From DAOTWC01 sp048499435 (lineage in GTDB: Bacteria; Chloroflexota; Anaerolineae; Aggregatilineales; Phototrophicaceae), in assembly GCA_048499435.1 (NCBI GenBank), contig JASNZW010000003.1, positions 372,001 to 436,000 of the forward strand: a DNA stretch of 64,000 nt, given 5' to 3'. Each line of letters begins with the position of its first letter. Within the stretch, counting starts at the first letter, position 1. The position numbers and the translations under genes were made by a program. Below the pieces are notes generated by a model. It ran no database searches and had not been told where the DNA came from. It saw only the letters and a list, made by a program, of their open reading frames with translations. Below are positions 34,760-44,193 of this stretch, one piece after another.

Positions 34760-36895
34760 ATGCACGAGTTATTCGGATTGTTTATGCAGCAGACACAAAA
34801 CCTGGCGCTGATAGGCTTGCAAACTGACCAGCGTCGAAAGCTGAAAACAGCGCTTGCGCAGGCCGGTATTGGGGCGTATTCCCTGCATCAGGCGCGGTTG
34901 GGCGCCCCGGAACGGCCTGAAAACGGCGGGACGGACGCTGCCTTTATCGCGTTTCCGGCTGGCCGCGCCGATCTCGTCAGGCTGGCCGAACGGTTTACAG
35001 CGCTGCCTGTTATCGCGCTGGTTGAGAGCGCGGCTGACGGGCTGGAAGCGTTAGATACGGGCGCCTGGGACTTTCTTCTAGTCAACGGCGCGCCGGACCC
35101 TGACAGTGTGCGGCAGAGCCTGTGGCGTGTCAGCGCACAGCGGCGGCGGCTGCAAACGCAGCCGTCAGCAGCGGAAAATGGCAGCGCGCTTTTCAGCAGC
35201 ATGGCCGACGGGCTGCTGAACCGCGTTATCGCTGTGGCAAATATGTCTTTCGACAGCGCCGACATTCTGGACCTGGCGTGCCGCGAACTCAGCCAGGTGT
35301 TCCACGCGCCGCAGGTGCTGGTGCTGCTGCTTGACGAAACGCAGACTAACTCTACAGTAATGGCCGAAGCTGCGCGCAGCGGCGTGCCATCACTGCGGGG
35401 CCGGACAGCTCCGGCGGCTGACAGCGCGATTTACGATTATCTGCGCCGTTACAGCATCCCCTTATTGATACCCTATGGTGACGACGATTCCACGCTGGCG
35501 GCGGCCCGCAATACGCTGCTGTGTGCCGGCTGCGGCTCGACGATGTTCGTGCCTTTGTTAATGCGCGGCGCTGTGGTGGGCGCGCTCGCCATCAACACCT
35601 ACGGCCCGCGCGACTACCCTGATGATGTGTTTTCACTGCTCACCAGCGCCGGTTACGCTGTTTCGCAGGCGCTGGAAAACAGCAGGCTGCATCGCCAGCT
35701 TGCATTGCACAACGCCGCGCTGGAGCGCACGGTTGCTGAGCGCACGGCTGAGCTGCGCCAGATGAGCGAGCGCGTGTCGGCTATTCTGAACGGCGCGAGC
35801 GACGCTATCATCCTGGCGCGGCCAGATGGCCTGATCGAGATGGCCAACCAGGCCTTCCAGCAGCTGTTCGACTATCAGGCTGATGAGGCGGCTGCGCTGC
35901 GCCTGTGTGGGCTGGTGGATGCTCAGCAGCGCCCTGGCGTAAGGCACGCCGTTAAGCAGGTGCTGGCCGATGGGCAGCCGCGCCGCCTGGAGGTGCGGGC
36001 GCAGCGCCGGGATGGCGCGGCGTTTGACGCCGACATGGCCCTGACGCGGATAGATCAGGGGCACTATCACATCGTGTGCAGCCTGCGCGATATCAGCCAG
36101 CTTAAAGAGGTCGAGCGCGTTAAGGACCGTTTTATGTCAATGGTCAGCCATGAGCTGCGCACGCCGATCACCACGATCGTGCTGAGCGCCGGCGCGCTGC
36201 GGCAGTACTTTGACCGCATGAGTGACGAGCAGCGCCGGCAGGCTATCGCGCGGACTGACCAGCAGGCGCAGGTGCTGGCGGAGCTGGTTGAAATGATTCT
36301 TGATCTGTCACGGCTGGAGGGACGGCGCGGTAAACGCGCCGCGGCGCGTGTGGACGTGCGCGCGCTGGCGAACGGCGTGGCGGCTGAGTTCCTGCCTGTC
36401 GCCGCCAGCAAGGACCAGGCGCTTACGCTTGAAGTCGGCGACGCTCCGATTGTTCTGCTGGGCGAGGAAGCCGATTTTATGCGAATCTGGCGCAACCTGC
36501 TTAGCAACGCCATTAAATACACACCGGAACACGGGCAGATTACGGTTCGCCTGGAGCGTCTGCGGCTGCCCCTGGCTTCTAAGGGCGCTGCTGCCGACAG
36601 CGCTCTGCGGCGGTTTGGCGCGGCGAACCTGCCGGCTGACCTGCCAACGGGCGATTATCTGCTGGGGCAGGTGGCTGATACCGGGTATGGCATTCCGCCC
36701 GAAGATTTTGAGCGGCTGTTCGTGCGCTTTCAGCGCGGGTGGGCCAGCCAGAGCAATATACCCGGAACCGGGCTGGGACTGGCGCTCGTGCGCGAGGTGT
36801 TGAACCTGTACGGCGGCGGCATTGACGTTGTTAGCGCCAGGGATGAGGGAAGCGTGTTCAGTTTTTGGGTGCCGGTTGGAAAGGCGAACCTATGA
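34760..36895 (+). CDS. GAF/PAS sensor histidine kinase with receiver-like N-terminus
   Basis: About 711 residues. An N-terminal receiver-like domain (about 10-120) lacks the usual acidic pocket. It is followed by a GAF domain (150-315), a short coiled coil, a PAS domain (345-440), HisKA with H464 (MVSHELRTP) and an ATPase domain with 'VADTGYGIP' and 'GTGLGLALVREV'. No membrane helix, so it senses an intracellular cue. The start is uncertain between ATG 34760 and ATG 34784, both with weak ribosome sites. Its stop overlaps the next gene's ATG (ATGA). Confidence 0.85.
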   Translation: MHELFGLFMQQTQNLALIGLQTDQRRKLKTALAQAGIGAYSLHQARLGAPERPENGGTDAAFIAFPAGRADLVRLAERFTALPVIALVESAADGLEALDTGAWDFLLVNGAPDPDSVRQSLWRVSAQRRRLQTQPSAAENGSALFSSMADGLLNRVIAVANMSFDSADILDLACRELSQVFHAPQVLVLLLDETQTNSTVMAEAARSGVPSLRGRTAPAADSAIYDYLRRYSIPLLIPYGDDDSTLAAARNTLLCAGCGSTMFVPLLMRGAVVGALAINTYGPRDYPDDVFSLLTSAGYAVSQALENSRLHRQLALHNAALERTVAERTAELRQMSERVSAILNGASDAIILARPDGLIEMANQAFQQLFDYQADEAAALRLCGLVDAQQRPGVRHAVKQVLADGQPRRLEVRAQRRDGAAFDADMALTRIDQGHYHIVCSLRDISQLKEVERVKDRFMSMVSHELRTPITTIVLSAGALRQYFDRMSDEQRRQAIARTDQQAQVLAELVEMILDLSRLEGRRGKRAAARVDVRALANGVAAEFLPVAASKDQALTLEVGDAPIVLLGEEADFMRIWRNLLSNAIKYTPEHGQITVRLERLRLPLASKGAAADSALRRFGAANLPADLPTGDYLLGQVADTGYGIPPEDFERLFVRFQRGWASQSNIPGTGLGLALVREVLNLYGGGIDVVSARDEGSVFSFWVPVGKANL

Positions 36896-38004
36896 CCAAG
36901 GTTATGCTGGTAGAGGACAACCTCACGCTGCTCGACAGCATTGCGTTTGAGCTGGAGATGCGGGGTTACGACATTATTAAGGCCGCTGACGGCCAGCAGG
37001 CGCTGGATTTGCTGGCGATGAGCGCCACGCCGCCGGATATTATCGTAAGCGATATCGCCATGCCGAATGTTGATGGCTACACACTGCTGGAAACTGTGCA
37101 GCGGCGGCCGCAGTGGCAGAGCATCCCTTTCATTTTCCTGACTGCCTTTGATTCGCAGAAAGCTGTTCGGGTGGGCAAGGAACTGGGCGCAGACGACTAC
37201 CTGGTTAAGCCCTTTCAGCCCGACGACCTGGCGGTGGCGATGGAAAACAAGCTGCGCCGCGTGCGGCAGTTCCAGCACAGCGCCGAACGCCGCCTGGATG
37301 ACCTGCGCAGAGAGCTGCTGGAGATCATTTCGCACGAGTTAAGAACGCCGCTGACGTCGATTTACGCCGGGTCGGAGCTGTTGGCAGAGAGTATCTCTGG
37401 CATTCCTGACGAGACGCTGCAAAGCATGCTGATGGTTGTGCGCTATGGCGCGCGCCGGATGAACCGCCTAGTGAGCCAGATTGTCATGCTGACCCAGCTT
37501 GACAGCGGGGTTGTCGAGCGGCTGCTGCAGGATCAGCCGCAGATGTGCGACCTGACGGCGCTTGTCCGCAAGGCCTGCGATGCTGTTACTGGCGAGACGG
37601 ACCGGCATCAGGCGAATCTCAAATGCTCCCTGCCGGTCGCGCCTGTGTGGGTCAGGGGGATAAATGACGTTCTCTTGTACACGGTCGAGGAAATCGCGCG
37701 CAACGGCGTAATGTATTCCCCGCCTGATACGCCGGTTTACGTTATGCTGAGCGCGCAGGCGGGCAGCGCGACCCTGATTGTCGAGGACCAGGGGCGCGGG
37801 ATCGCGCAGGGGGATATTGCCCGCGTGTGGGAACGTTTCGCGCAAATTGACCGCGGCCAGTATGAACAGCAGGGCGCGGGTTTGGGATTGGCGCTGGTGC
37901 GCACCAGCGCGCGGTTGCACGGCGGCACATGCGATATCGAGAGCCAACCGGGGCAGGGGACACGTTTTACGCTGACGCTGCCAACGGCTGTGTCTGAGGT
38001 ATAA
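36892..38004 (+). CDS. Hybrid receiver-histidine kinase
   Basis: 370 residues. The receiver domain comes first (phospho-acceptor D54, K107-P108), then a short linker, HisKA with H148 (IISHELRTP) and an ATPase domain ('VEDQGRGIA', 'GAGLGLALVRTSARLHGG'). Receiver before kinase is the reverse of common hybrid kinases, so this protein may take phosphate from the preceding GAF/PAS kinase and then signal on. The genes overlap by four bases. GGAAAGG precedes the ATG. Confidence 0.9.
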   Translation: MTKVMLVEDNLTLLDSIAFELEMRGYDIIKAADGQQALDLLAMSATPPDIIVSDIAMPNVDGYTLLETVQRRPQWQSIPFIFLTAFDSQKAVRVGKELGADDYLVKPFQPDDLAVAMENKLRRVRQFQHSAERRLDDLRRELLEIISHELRTPLTSIYAGSELLAESISGIPDETLQSMLMVVRYGARRMNRLVSQIVMLTQLDSGVVERLLQDQPQMCDLTALVRKACDAVTGETDRHQANLKCSLPVAPVWVRGINDVLLYTVEEIARNGVMYSPPDTPVYVMLSAQAGSATLIVEDQGRGIAQGDIARVWERFAQIDRGQYEQQGAGLGLALVRTSARLHGGTCDIESQPGQGTRFTLTLPTAVSEV

Positions 38005-38059
38005 TCCGGCATCGCTTGGTGAGATACGCCCTGCAGGTCGCGTAGAACGAAGGGGATCA

Positions 38060-40348
38060 GTGCGCAGCCGGAAAGCCGATGAGCGGGCACAGCGCCTGGA
38101 TGGGGACTGGGAAGCGGCCGCGGTCGGCCTTCATGCGAGCCTTCGCCCGGACGCCGCGCCGCCCGGCGGCTGGATCGCTGTGCCGGTGGGCAGCCATCTT
38201 CAGCCAGCGCTGTACCCCGAACAGCCGTACTGGGGCAGGCATCTGCGCCAGCTTAACGAAAGCGCCTGGCTTTACCGGCACCGGTTCCACGCGCCTTCCA
38301 GGGACTGCCGACGGGCGCGCCTGCTATTCGAGGGCGTTGATTACTATGCGTCGGTGTGGCTTAACGGCCGGTACGTCGGCCAGCATGAGGGCCATTTCGC
38401 GCCGTTCGCATACGATGTGACCGATCTGCTGCGTTATGACGGCGAGAACACGCTGCACGTCCGTGTGACCGCGCCCTGGGACGCGCCTAACCCACGCGGC
38501 ACATACCCAACCGATCACGTGATTCGCGGGCTGGTCAAAGGGCTGTACGAGCACGGCGAGGGGGTTATCCCGCCGGATGTTAACCCTCTTGGCATCTGGC
38601 GGCCTGTATGGCTGATGTGGGATGACGGGATCAGCATAGACCAGCTGCGGATTCAGACCAGCCTGGATGGACAGGTCAGCGTGCGGCTGACAGTGACTAA
38701 CGCCACCGGGTCGGCGTGGCAGGGCAGCCTGGAGATCGCGGCGGCGGGTGAAAACCACAGCGAATCGAGCGGCCAGACGGCGCAGCCGGTCACGCTGCTG
38801 CCGGGGCTGAGCCAGCTTGAAGCTGTGCTGCACCTTACTGAGCCGCTGCTGTGGTGGCCCTGGGATCATGGCGCGGCGAATTTGTACCGCCTGCGCGCCA
38901 GCCTGATTGATGGGCAGGGGCAGCCGGTGTGCGCCGCTGATGAAACGTTTGGCGTGCGCACAGTGCGTCTGGAGCGCACGCCGCAGCGGTTCACGTATTA
39001 CATTAACGAACGGCCAGTGGCCCTGCGCGGCACATCGTACATGCCGGGGCTTTATCTGTCACAGGTGACGCCCGCTGCGCTGGCGCGTGATCTGGACCTG
39101 GTTCGCCAGGCTAACCTCAACCTGCTGCGCGTGCACGTCCACACAGCGCCGCCTGAGCTGTACGAGCTGTGCGACCGGACTGGCGTGATGATCTGGCAGG
39201 ACTTTGAGCTGAACTGGGTGCAGGACCCTTCACCGGCCTTCGAGGCCCGCGCGCGCCTGCTGCAGCGCGAAATGCTGGACCAGCTTTATAACCACCCATC
39301 GGTGATGACCTGGACGTGCCATAACGAGCCGACGATGGTATTTCTGCGCCGTCAGAACCTGGAACAGCGCCCTGATCCCGCGCTGTATGCGGACGCGCTG
39401 GCCCAGGATGTGTCACGCCCTGTGTTCATCTGTTCCGGGCAGATGGAGGACGACTGGCAGCGCGCCGGGGATGTGCATTCGTACTACGGGGCTATCTGGA
39501 GCGAGCGCTACACCGATGTTTATTCGCAGCGGTACAGGCTGAACACCGAGTTCGGCTTTGAAGCGCCGGCAGCCCTGGAGACGCTGAAAATTTACCCGGA
39601 CACGTGGGAACGGCTCAGCCACCTTGAGAGCGATATCGAGCGTCTGTGGAATTACCAGGCGGCGCTGATCCAATACCACGTTGAGCATTTGCGGCGGCTG
39701 CGCGCTGAGGGCTGCGCAGGCTATATCCACTTCTGGCTGGCGGACCTGGTGCCGCAGGTGGGCTGCGGCGTGCTGGACGCGCAGCGCCGGCCAAAGGGGG
39801 GGTATGAGGCGCTGCGGCTGGCGTCGCAGCCGCTGCATATCGCGCTGGAACACGATGGCAAACAGCCGCGCGCGCTGTGGGTGTTTAATGACACGCTGGC
39901 GGATTACGCCGATGCCGTTATAAGCTGGCAGGTGCGCGATGCGGCCGGCGGCGAGCTTGCGGCTGACAGCCTGACCGCTGCCATCACGGCCAACGCGGCA
40001 CAGCGAGTCGCTGGGGCGGCGTGGCCAGTGCCCGCTGAGTTATGCCACCGGGTTGAGCTGACTCTGGTGGACAGCGGCGGGCGCGTGCTCGCCCGCAACG
40101 CTTATGAGCGCCCGTTTCAGCCGCTGCGCCGCCCGCGCGGCTACCCCTGGAAATTCAATCACCACCTGGGCACGAAAGTGTTTGACCAGCCGGGCGCGCC
40201 CAGCCTGGCGGACCAGGGCACGAGCGCGCTTATTCGCCTGATTCCGCTGCATCTGCGCGAGCGCATCGCTGAGCGCGCGCTGCGCCAGCGGCTTCCCACG
40301 CGCCTTGTGTCGCTGATGGCGCGCATCGGGGACACGCTGCTGGGATAA
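38060..40348 (+). CDS. Glycoside hydrolase family 2 protein
   Basis: 762 residues. An N-terminal jelly roll (with 'YASVWLNGRYVGQHEGHFAPFAYDVT') and immunoglobulin-like domain precede a TIM barrel with acid/base E423 (CHNEP) and nucleophile E497 (NTEFGF). This is the GH2 fold (beta-galactosidase, beta-glucuronidase or beta-mannosidase); substrate not determined. The start is a GTG after AAGGGGA. No signal peptide is seen, so it likely acts on imported oligosaccharides. It lies 55 bases after the hybrid kinase and could be read with it. Confidence 0.9.
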   Translation: MRSRKADERAQRLDGDWEAAAVGLHASLRPDAAPPGGWIAVPVGSHLQPALYPEQPYWGRHLRQLNESAWLYRHRFHAPSRDCRRARLLFEGVDYYASVWLNGRYVGQHEGHFAPFAYDVTDLLRYDGENTLHVRVTAPWDAPNPRGTYPTDHVIRGLVKGLYEHGEGVIPPDVNPLGIWRPVWLMWDDGISIDQLRIQTSLDGQVSVRLTVTNATGSAWQGSLEIAAAGENHSESSGQTAQPVTLLPGLSQLEAVLHLTEPLLWWPWDHGAANLYRLRASLIDGQGQPVCAADETFGVRTVRLERTPQRFTYYINERPVALRGTSYMPGLYLSQVTPAALARDLDLVRQANLNLLRVHVHTAPPELYELCDRTGVMIWQDFELNWVQDPSPAFEARARLLQREMLDQLYNHPSVMTWTCHNEPTMVFLRRQNLEQRPDPALYADALAQDVSRPVFICSGQMEDDWQRAGDVHSYYGAIWSERYTDVYSQRYRLNTEFGFEAPAALETLKIYPDTWERLSHLESDIERLWNYQAALIQYHVEHLRRLRAEGCAGYIHFWLADLVPQVGCGVLDAQRRPKGGYEALRLASQPLHIALEHDGKQPRALWVFNDTLADYADAVISWQVRDAAGGELAADSLTAAITANAAQRVAGAAWPVPAELCHRVELTLVDSGGRVLARNAYERPFQPLRRPRGYPWKFNHHLGTKVFDQPGAPSLADQGTSALIRLIPLHLRERIAERALRQRLPTRLVSLMARIGDTLLG

Positions 40349-40382
40349 AAAACGCAGACGGGGTTGGTTTGCCCCGCCTGCG
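40347..40382 (-). terminator. Intrinsic terminator of the radical SAM gene
   Basis: CGCAGACGGGG (40353-40363) pairs with CCCCGCCTGCG (40372-40382) over an 8-base loop. On the minus strand it is followed by six T (complement of 40352-40347), 27 bases after the radical SAM stop. It also lies between convergent genes and may stop GH2 transcripts. Confidence 0.8.
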
Positions 40383-40408
40383 CTGCACAGCGGCCAGCAG
40401 TTGCCGCG

Positions 40409-41692
40409 CTAATTTGCTGAGGGTTCAACGCCCTTGACCGGGATCGCTTCCGGCACGATCACGCCGTCGTGACCGTTGCCTTCCGCTGTGACGCGGCGCT
40501 GCGCTGTGACGTAGGTCCCATACAGCCGCCACTCATCCATGCGGCAAGAGTGGACCAGCCGGCCATTCCACACGGTCATGTCGGGGCAGCTTTCGCACAT
40601 ATCCACGCGCCCATCTTCGAGCAGATCCGGCCCCTGAATGATGCCGATGCTCTGGACATAAAGCGGGCTGAAAAGCTCCGCCGGACGCCGCAGCACCTCG
40701 CGCCAGAACTTGCCGCTTGTCTGCCGCACGCCCTTGTCTAACAGGCCCAGCAGGAAAGCGATTTTGGGAATCCTGTTGCTGGGGGAGTAGACCACATATG
40801 TCCCGTGCTGAAGGTGATGGAATGTTTGAAACAGCTCCATGACGCGCGCGCCGACTGAGCCGTACATTTTGTGCCGCGTGCCAAGCTGAGCTGACACCAG
40901 CCAGGTGATTTTGTCCTGGGTGTTCGAGCCGCCCATATAGGCGGATGTGTCGTAGTGCGGGAAGTGCTCGCGAATTTTGTTGTAGATGTCCTCGGAAACC
41001 AGATAGGACTCTTCGTTGGAATCGGCAACGTAGCTGGTGGCCATGTCGATCTTCTGGCCGTTGACCAGATAATCAAAATCACCTTCCATGACGGCGTTGC
41101 GGAAACCGATGAACACCAGCCCGTGTACCCGGTCAATGTTCTTATTGGCCCATTTCACCATCTCTGGCACGAAATCCAGGTTGCCGGGGTAAACCGTCAT
41201 GCCGAAGCTGACGAACATGCCGCCGACCTCGTGGACCATGTCCGCGTAGTGCTGGCGCAGCTCAAACAGCTCCATCTCGCTTTTGCCCTTCCAGTGGGGC
41301 CGCTGCTGCTCGCTGTCGATGTGGAAGGTGAAGCCGATCGCGCCCGCCTTTTTCAGCGCCAGCATAAACTCGCGGTCGTTTTCCAGGCGGATGCCGTTGG
41401 TGAGGATGAGAGGCTTCATGCCCCGGCCGCTGATGTACTCAAGGATTTCGATGATGTCGGGATGAATAAGCGGTTCACCGCCGGCGATGGAGATGTTGTC
41501 GCAGTTGCGCCACTTTTTCAGAATGTCGATTTCTTCTTTGATCTGCTCCAGCGACTTGTGCCCCTGCATACCGTTAATGCGGTAGCAGCCGCGACAATAG
41601 GTGTTGCATTTGTCAGTGACTTCCAACCACCCGATCGGGTTGTCGTTGCCTGACCACGGAAAGCGATACATGTTGCGGATAGAAAGTGCCAT
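40409..41692 (-). CDS. Radical SAM protein
   Basis: 427 residues. The cluster motif C-x3-C-x2-C is present (CNTYCRGC, about 28-35), followed by 'SIAGGEPLIHPDI' (the GGE SAM-binding motif) and 'LTNG'. A C-terminal region has more cysteines ('MCESCPDM' and 'HSC'), suggesting an auxiliary cluster or a SPASM-like end. The reaction is unknown. ATG 41692 is supported by AAGGAGC at a good distance. Its own promoter and terminator make it a single-gene unit. Confidence 0.9.
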   Translation of the reverse strand: MALSIRNMYRFPWSGNDNPIGWLEVTDKCNTYCRGCYRINGMQGHKSLEQIKEEIDILKKWRNCDNISIAGGEPLIHPDIIEILEYISGRGMKPLILTNGIRLENDREFMLALKKAGAIGFTFHIDSEQQRPHWKGKSEMELFELRQHYADMVHEVGGMFVSFGMTVYPGNLDFVPEMVKWANKNIDRVHGLVFIGFRNAVMEGDFDYLVNGQKIDMATSYVADSNEESYLVSEDIYNKIREHFPHYDTSAYMGGSNTQDKITWLVSAQLGTRHKMYGSVGARVMELFQTFHHLQHGTYVVYSPSNRIPKIAFLLGLLDKGVRQTSGKFWREVLRRPAELFSPLYVQSIGIIQGPDLLEDGRVDMCESCPDMTVWNGRLVHSCRMDEWRLYGTYVTAQRRVTAEGNGHDGVIVPEAIPVKGVEPSAN

Positions 41693-41809
41693 CACAGATG
41701 CTCCTTGCCTGGTTCGCGGGCGGCAGATTCCAGGAAGGCACAGCGCAGCCTGCGCGCTGCCCGGCAGGAATAGGCTCACTCGCGCTATTAGTGTTTTATT
41801 TCACAAGGC

Positions 41810-41838
41810 ATTGTAGCGCAGATATTTAGGTTTGCAAA
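41810..41838 (-). promoter_or_regulatory. Sigma-70-like promoter of the radical SAM gene
   Basis: On the minus strand TTTGCA (41838-41833), exactly 17 bases, TACAAT (41815-41810; five of six). Transcription from about 41803 would leave a 5' leader of ~110 bases before ATG 41692, long enough to hold control elements, but none is recognised. Confidence 0.55.
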
Positions 41839-41860
41839 GTATTTCGATATAAAACGGCGG

Positions 41861-42883
41861 TTACGTTCCCGCTGTCACCGCGGCGCCGGGCGCTGGCTGG
41901 CTGATATATTGGGTCCAGGCGCGCCCAGGCTGGCGCGCTTCCAGGTCGCGCACCGCGGCGGAAACGCCGTCCTGCCAGCGCTGCGGGACGATCAGATGGA
42001 CGGTGGGGCCGGCATCAAGCGTGAAGTACACGGGCAGGCCGTCGGCCCGCCAGGACTGCACCGCCAGCATCAGCTCAAGCGTGTCTGGCAGCAGATAGTA
42101 AATGCCTGAGTGCCAGGCGCTGCCCGCCAGGTGCGCCGATGTCAGCGCGACAGCGTGCATCGAGAGGGCCTCCGCCTCAAGCTCACGCCCGAACGTCTCG
42201 AAGTCGCGCTCCAGGATAGCCCGGCGCACCGCAGTTAAGCGGTCTGGAATGGACGCAAGGCGCGCCTGCCAGAAAGGGCTTTGCAGCGCCAGCAGGTGAC
42301 CTTCAGACGACGAGACAGCTTTCTCGCGCGGCGAGACGACCACCGCGATATCGCGGATGTCCCAATGCTGCGGCGCGGCAATCTGGAAGGCGAATGAATC
42401 GTCGTGGCCGGTGCCGGCCTGCCATTCGACAAAGCCGGCGGGCACAGAGCGACAGGCGGAGCCGGAGGCCGCGCGCGCCAGCGCGGAAAGCTGCGCTTCG
42501 CTCAGCGACAGGTTGAGGGCGGTGGCGGCGGCCACCGTCAACGCCGCCATGCCCGAAGCCGATGATGCGAAGCCGGCCCCGGTGGGGAACGAATTGTGCG
42601 TGCCGACACGGGCCGGCGAAGTTACGCCAGCCAACTGGCGCAGACGGTCCAGGTGCGCGCTGACGCGGCGCGCGAAGCCGGGTGGGGCAGGCTGCATGTC
42701 CGCGCCGACCAGCACCGAATCCGCCGCCAGTCGCGCGTCAAACTCGACGGTGGTTTCGGTGCGCGCCGCGCTGAGATTCATCGAGATTGAGCCGTTAAGC
42801 GGGATATTGAGCTGCGCATCGCGCTTGCCCCAGTATTTGACAAAGGCGAGATTGGCATACGCGACAGCGGTGGCTGTTAGCAT
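41861..42883 (-). CDS. mvaD: Diphosphomevalonate decarboxylase
   Basis: 340 residues of the GHMP superfamily. 'AYANLAFVKYWGKRD' at the N-terminus and 'NSFPTGAGFASSASGMAAL' (the phosphate-binding loop, around 95-115) are diagnostic, as is 'RSVPAGFVEWQAG'. It makes isopentenyl diphosphate from mevalonate-5-diphosphate in the mevalonate isoprenoid pathway. It is divergent from the mevalonate kinase gene, with ~130 bases between them. Confidence 0.93.
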   Translation of the reverse strand: MLTATAVAYANLAFVKYWGKRDAQLNIPLNGSISMNLSAARTETTVEFDARLAADSVLVGADMQPAPPGFARRVSAHLDRLRQLAGVTSPARVGTHNSFPTGAGFASSASGMAALTVAAATALNLSLSEAQLSALARAASGSACRSVPAGFVEWQAGTGHDDSFAFQIAAPQHWDIRDIAVVVSPREKAVSSSEGHLLALQSPFWQARLASIPDRLTAVRRAILERDFETFGRELEAEALSMHAVALTSAHLAGSAWHSGIYYLLPDTLELMLAVQSWRADGLPVYFTLDAGPTVHLIVPQRWQDGVSAAVRDLEARQPGRAWTQYISQPAPGAAVTAGT

Positions 42884-43016
42884 GGCGTTGATTTTCCCGG
42901 CTGCAAATAAAGGTGGATTTTACCAGCTCTTTCGCAAAGTAGCCCGGCCTTGCGGCGGCATAAGATAAATGGACAATAAAGCCATACTGCCGCTGGGTTC
43001 AACTGGGAAAACTCTT

Positions 43017-43982
43017 ATGTGGGTTACTGCTTCCGCGCCGGGCAAACTGCTGCTGCTGGGCGACCACGCCGTTGTTTATAACCATCCATGTCTTGTGACG
43101 GCCGTTGACATCCGCTATGAGGTCAGCGTGTGCCGCCAGGACGGCGCTGTGCTGGAGATCGAGACGCCTGAGCTTCAGCGCCGGAATGAGATTTACCGCG
43201 TCTCGATACACGACGCGGGCCGGGAATACCGCGCTGAAACGGCGTTTGTCGAGGCGGCTGTGGTGCAGATGCTGCGGCAGCACGGCGTGAAAACCGGCCT
43301 CAGGATCAGCACCAGGGGGCCGGCGCGCAGCTTTGGCCTGGGCAGCTCTTCGGCTGTCACGGTCGCCACGCTGGCGGCGCTTGACCGTCTGTTCAACCTG
43401 CGGCTGAGCCAGCGCGAGCTGTTTACTGCCGGATATCAGGCCGTGCTCGATGTGCAGCGGCTCGGCTCTGGATTCGATGTGGCAGCCGCTGTGTACGGCG
43501 GCACGCTGTATTATGTTATGGGCGGGATGGAGATTGAACAGCTTGCCGCCGCTGATCTGCCGTTTGTGGTTGGGTACAGCGGCGCGAAAGTGGGCACTGT
43601 GAACCTGGTGAAGGCGGTCGCGGAGCGCCGCCGCCAATATCCTGAAATCGTTGATAACCTGTTCACCGCGGCGCATGCGATCGTTGAGCAGGGACGCGAG
43701 CGCCTGCTTGAGGGCGACTGGCGCGCATTTGGCGACCTGATGAATATGCACCAGGGCCTGCTGGAAGCGCTGGGCGTGAGCACGGGGCCACTGTCAGCCC
43801 TGATCTACGCTGCGCGCGCTGCCGGGGCGGATGGGGCTAAATTGTCAGGCGCGGGCGGCGGGGACTGCATGTTTGCCGCTGCCAGCGGCGACAGCCGGGC
43901 GGCGGTGATGCGGGCGGTCGAGAGCGCCGGCGGCGAGCTGGTTACGTTCGCGCTGGGGGCGGAGGGCGTGCGCATTGTGTAG
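43017..43982 (+). CDS. mvk: Mevalonate kinase
   Basis: 321 residues of the GHMP kinase family: 'APGKLLLLGDHAVVY' (motif 1, N-terminal), 'GLGSSSAVTVATLAAL' (motif 2) and 'KLSGAGGGDCMFA' (motif 3). It phosphorylates mevalonate. ATG 43017 places motif 1 at the usual position a few residues from the start; an in-frame ATG at 42969 would add 16 residues. Next to mvaD it shows that the organism uses the mevalonate route; phosphomevalonate kinase is not in the window. Confidence 0.9.
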   Translation: MWVTASAPGKLLLLGDHAVVYNHPCLVTAVDIRYEVSVCRQDGAVLEIETPELQRRNEIYRVSIHDAGREYRAETAFVEAAVVQMLRQHGVKTGLRISTRGPARSFGLGSSSAVTVATLAALDRLFNLRLSQRELFTAGYQAVLDVQRLGSGFDVAAAVYGGTLYYVMGGMEIEQLAAADLPFVVGYSGAKVGTVNLVKAVAERRRQYPEIVDNLFTAAHAIVEQGRERLLEGDWRAFGDLMNMHQGLLEALGVSTGPLSALIYAARAAGADGAKLSGAGGGDCMFAAASGDSRAAVMRAVESAGGELVTFALGAEGVRIV

Positions 43983-44147
43983 ACCGCCGGCGCTGCTAAG
44001 GCGCAAGCCAGCCGACTGCTACCGCAGCGCGGCCGTTCAGCGGCGATAATGGGCACTTTGGGGGTGTGAAACCGAATTTTCCATGAAAAGTGTGACTCAG
44101 CGGCCCTCCAGTACTGGCCAGAGGGCACGTTTTCTTATACGCTATAG

Positions 44148-44177
44148 TTGTCAGCTCAATGTTTCATTAACTGACAA
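44148..44177. promoter_or_regulatory. Inverted repeat before unknown gene (operator or leader hairpin)
   Basis: TTGTCAG (44148-44154) and CTGACAA (44171-44177) form a perfect 7-base inverted repeat with a 16-base AT-rich centre, 17 bases before the ATG at 44194. A TATAGT (44143-44148) touches its left arm, so the repeat would sit over the transcription start, where a repressor could bind. Confidence 0.45.
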
Positions 44178-44193
44178 TACGCGAGGTGTCATT

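Noticed and set aside
41823..41831. Third TATTTAGGT near the radical SAM gene
   Set aside because: It lacks the GACAA block, is on the other strand relative to the gene it would serve, and lies inside another promoter's spacer.
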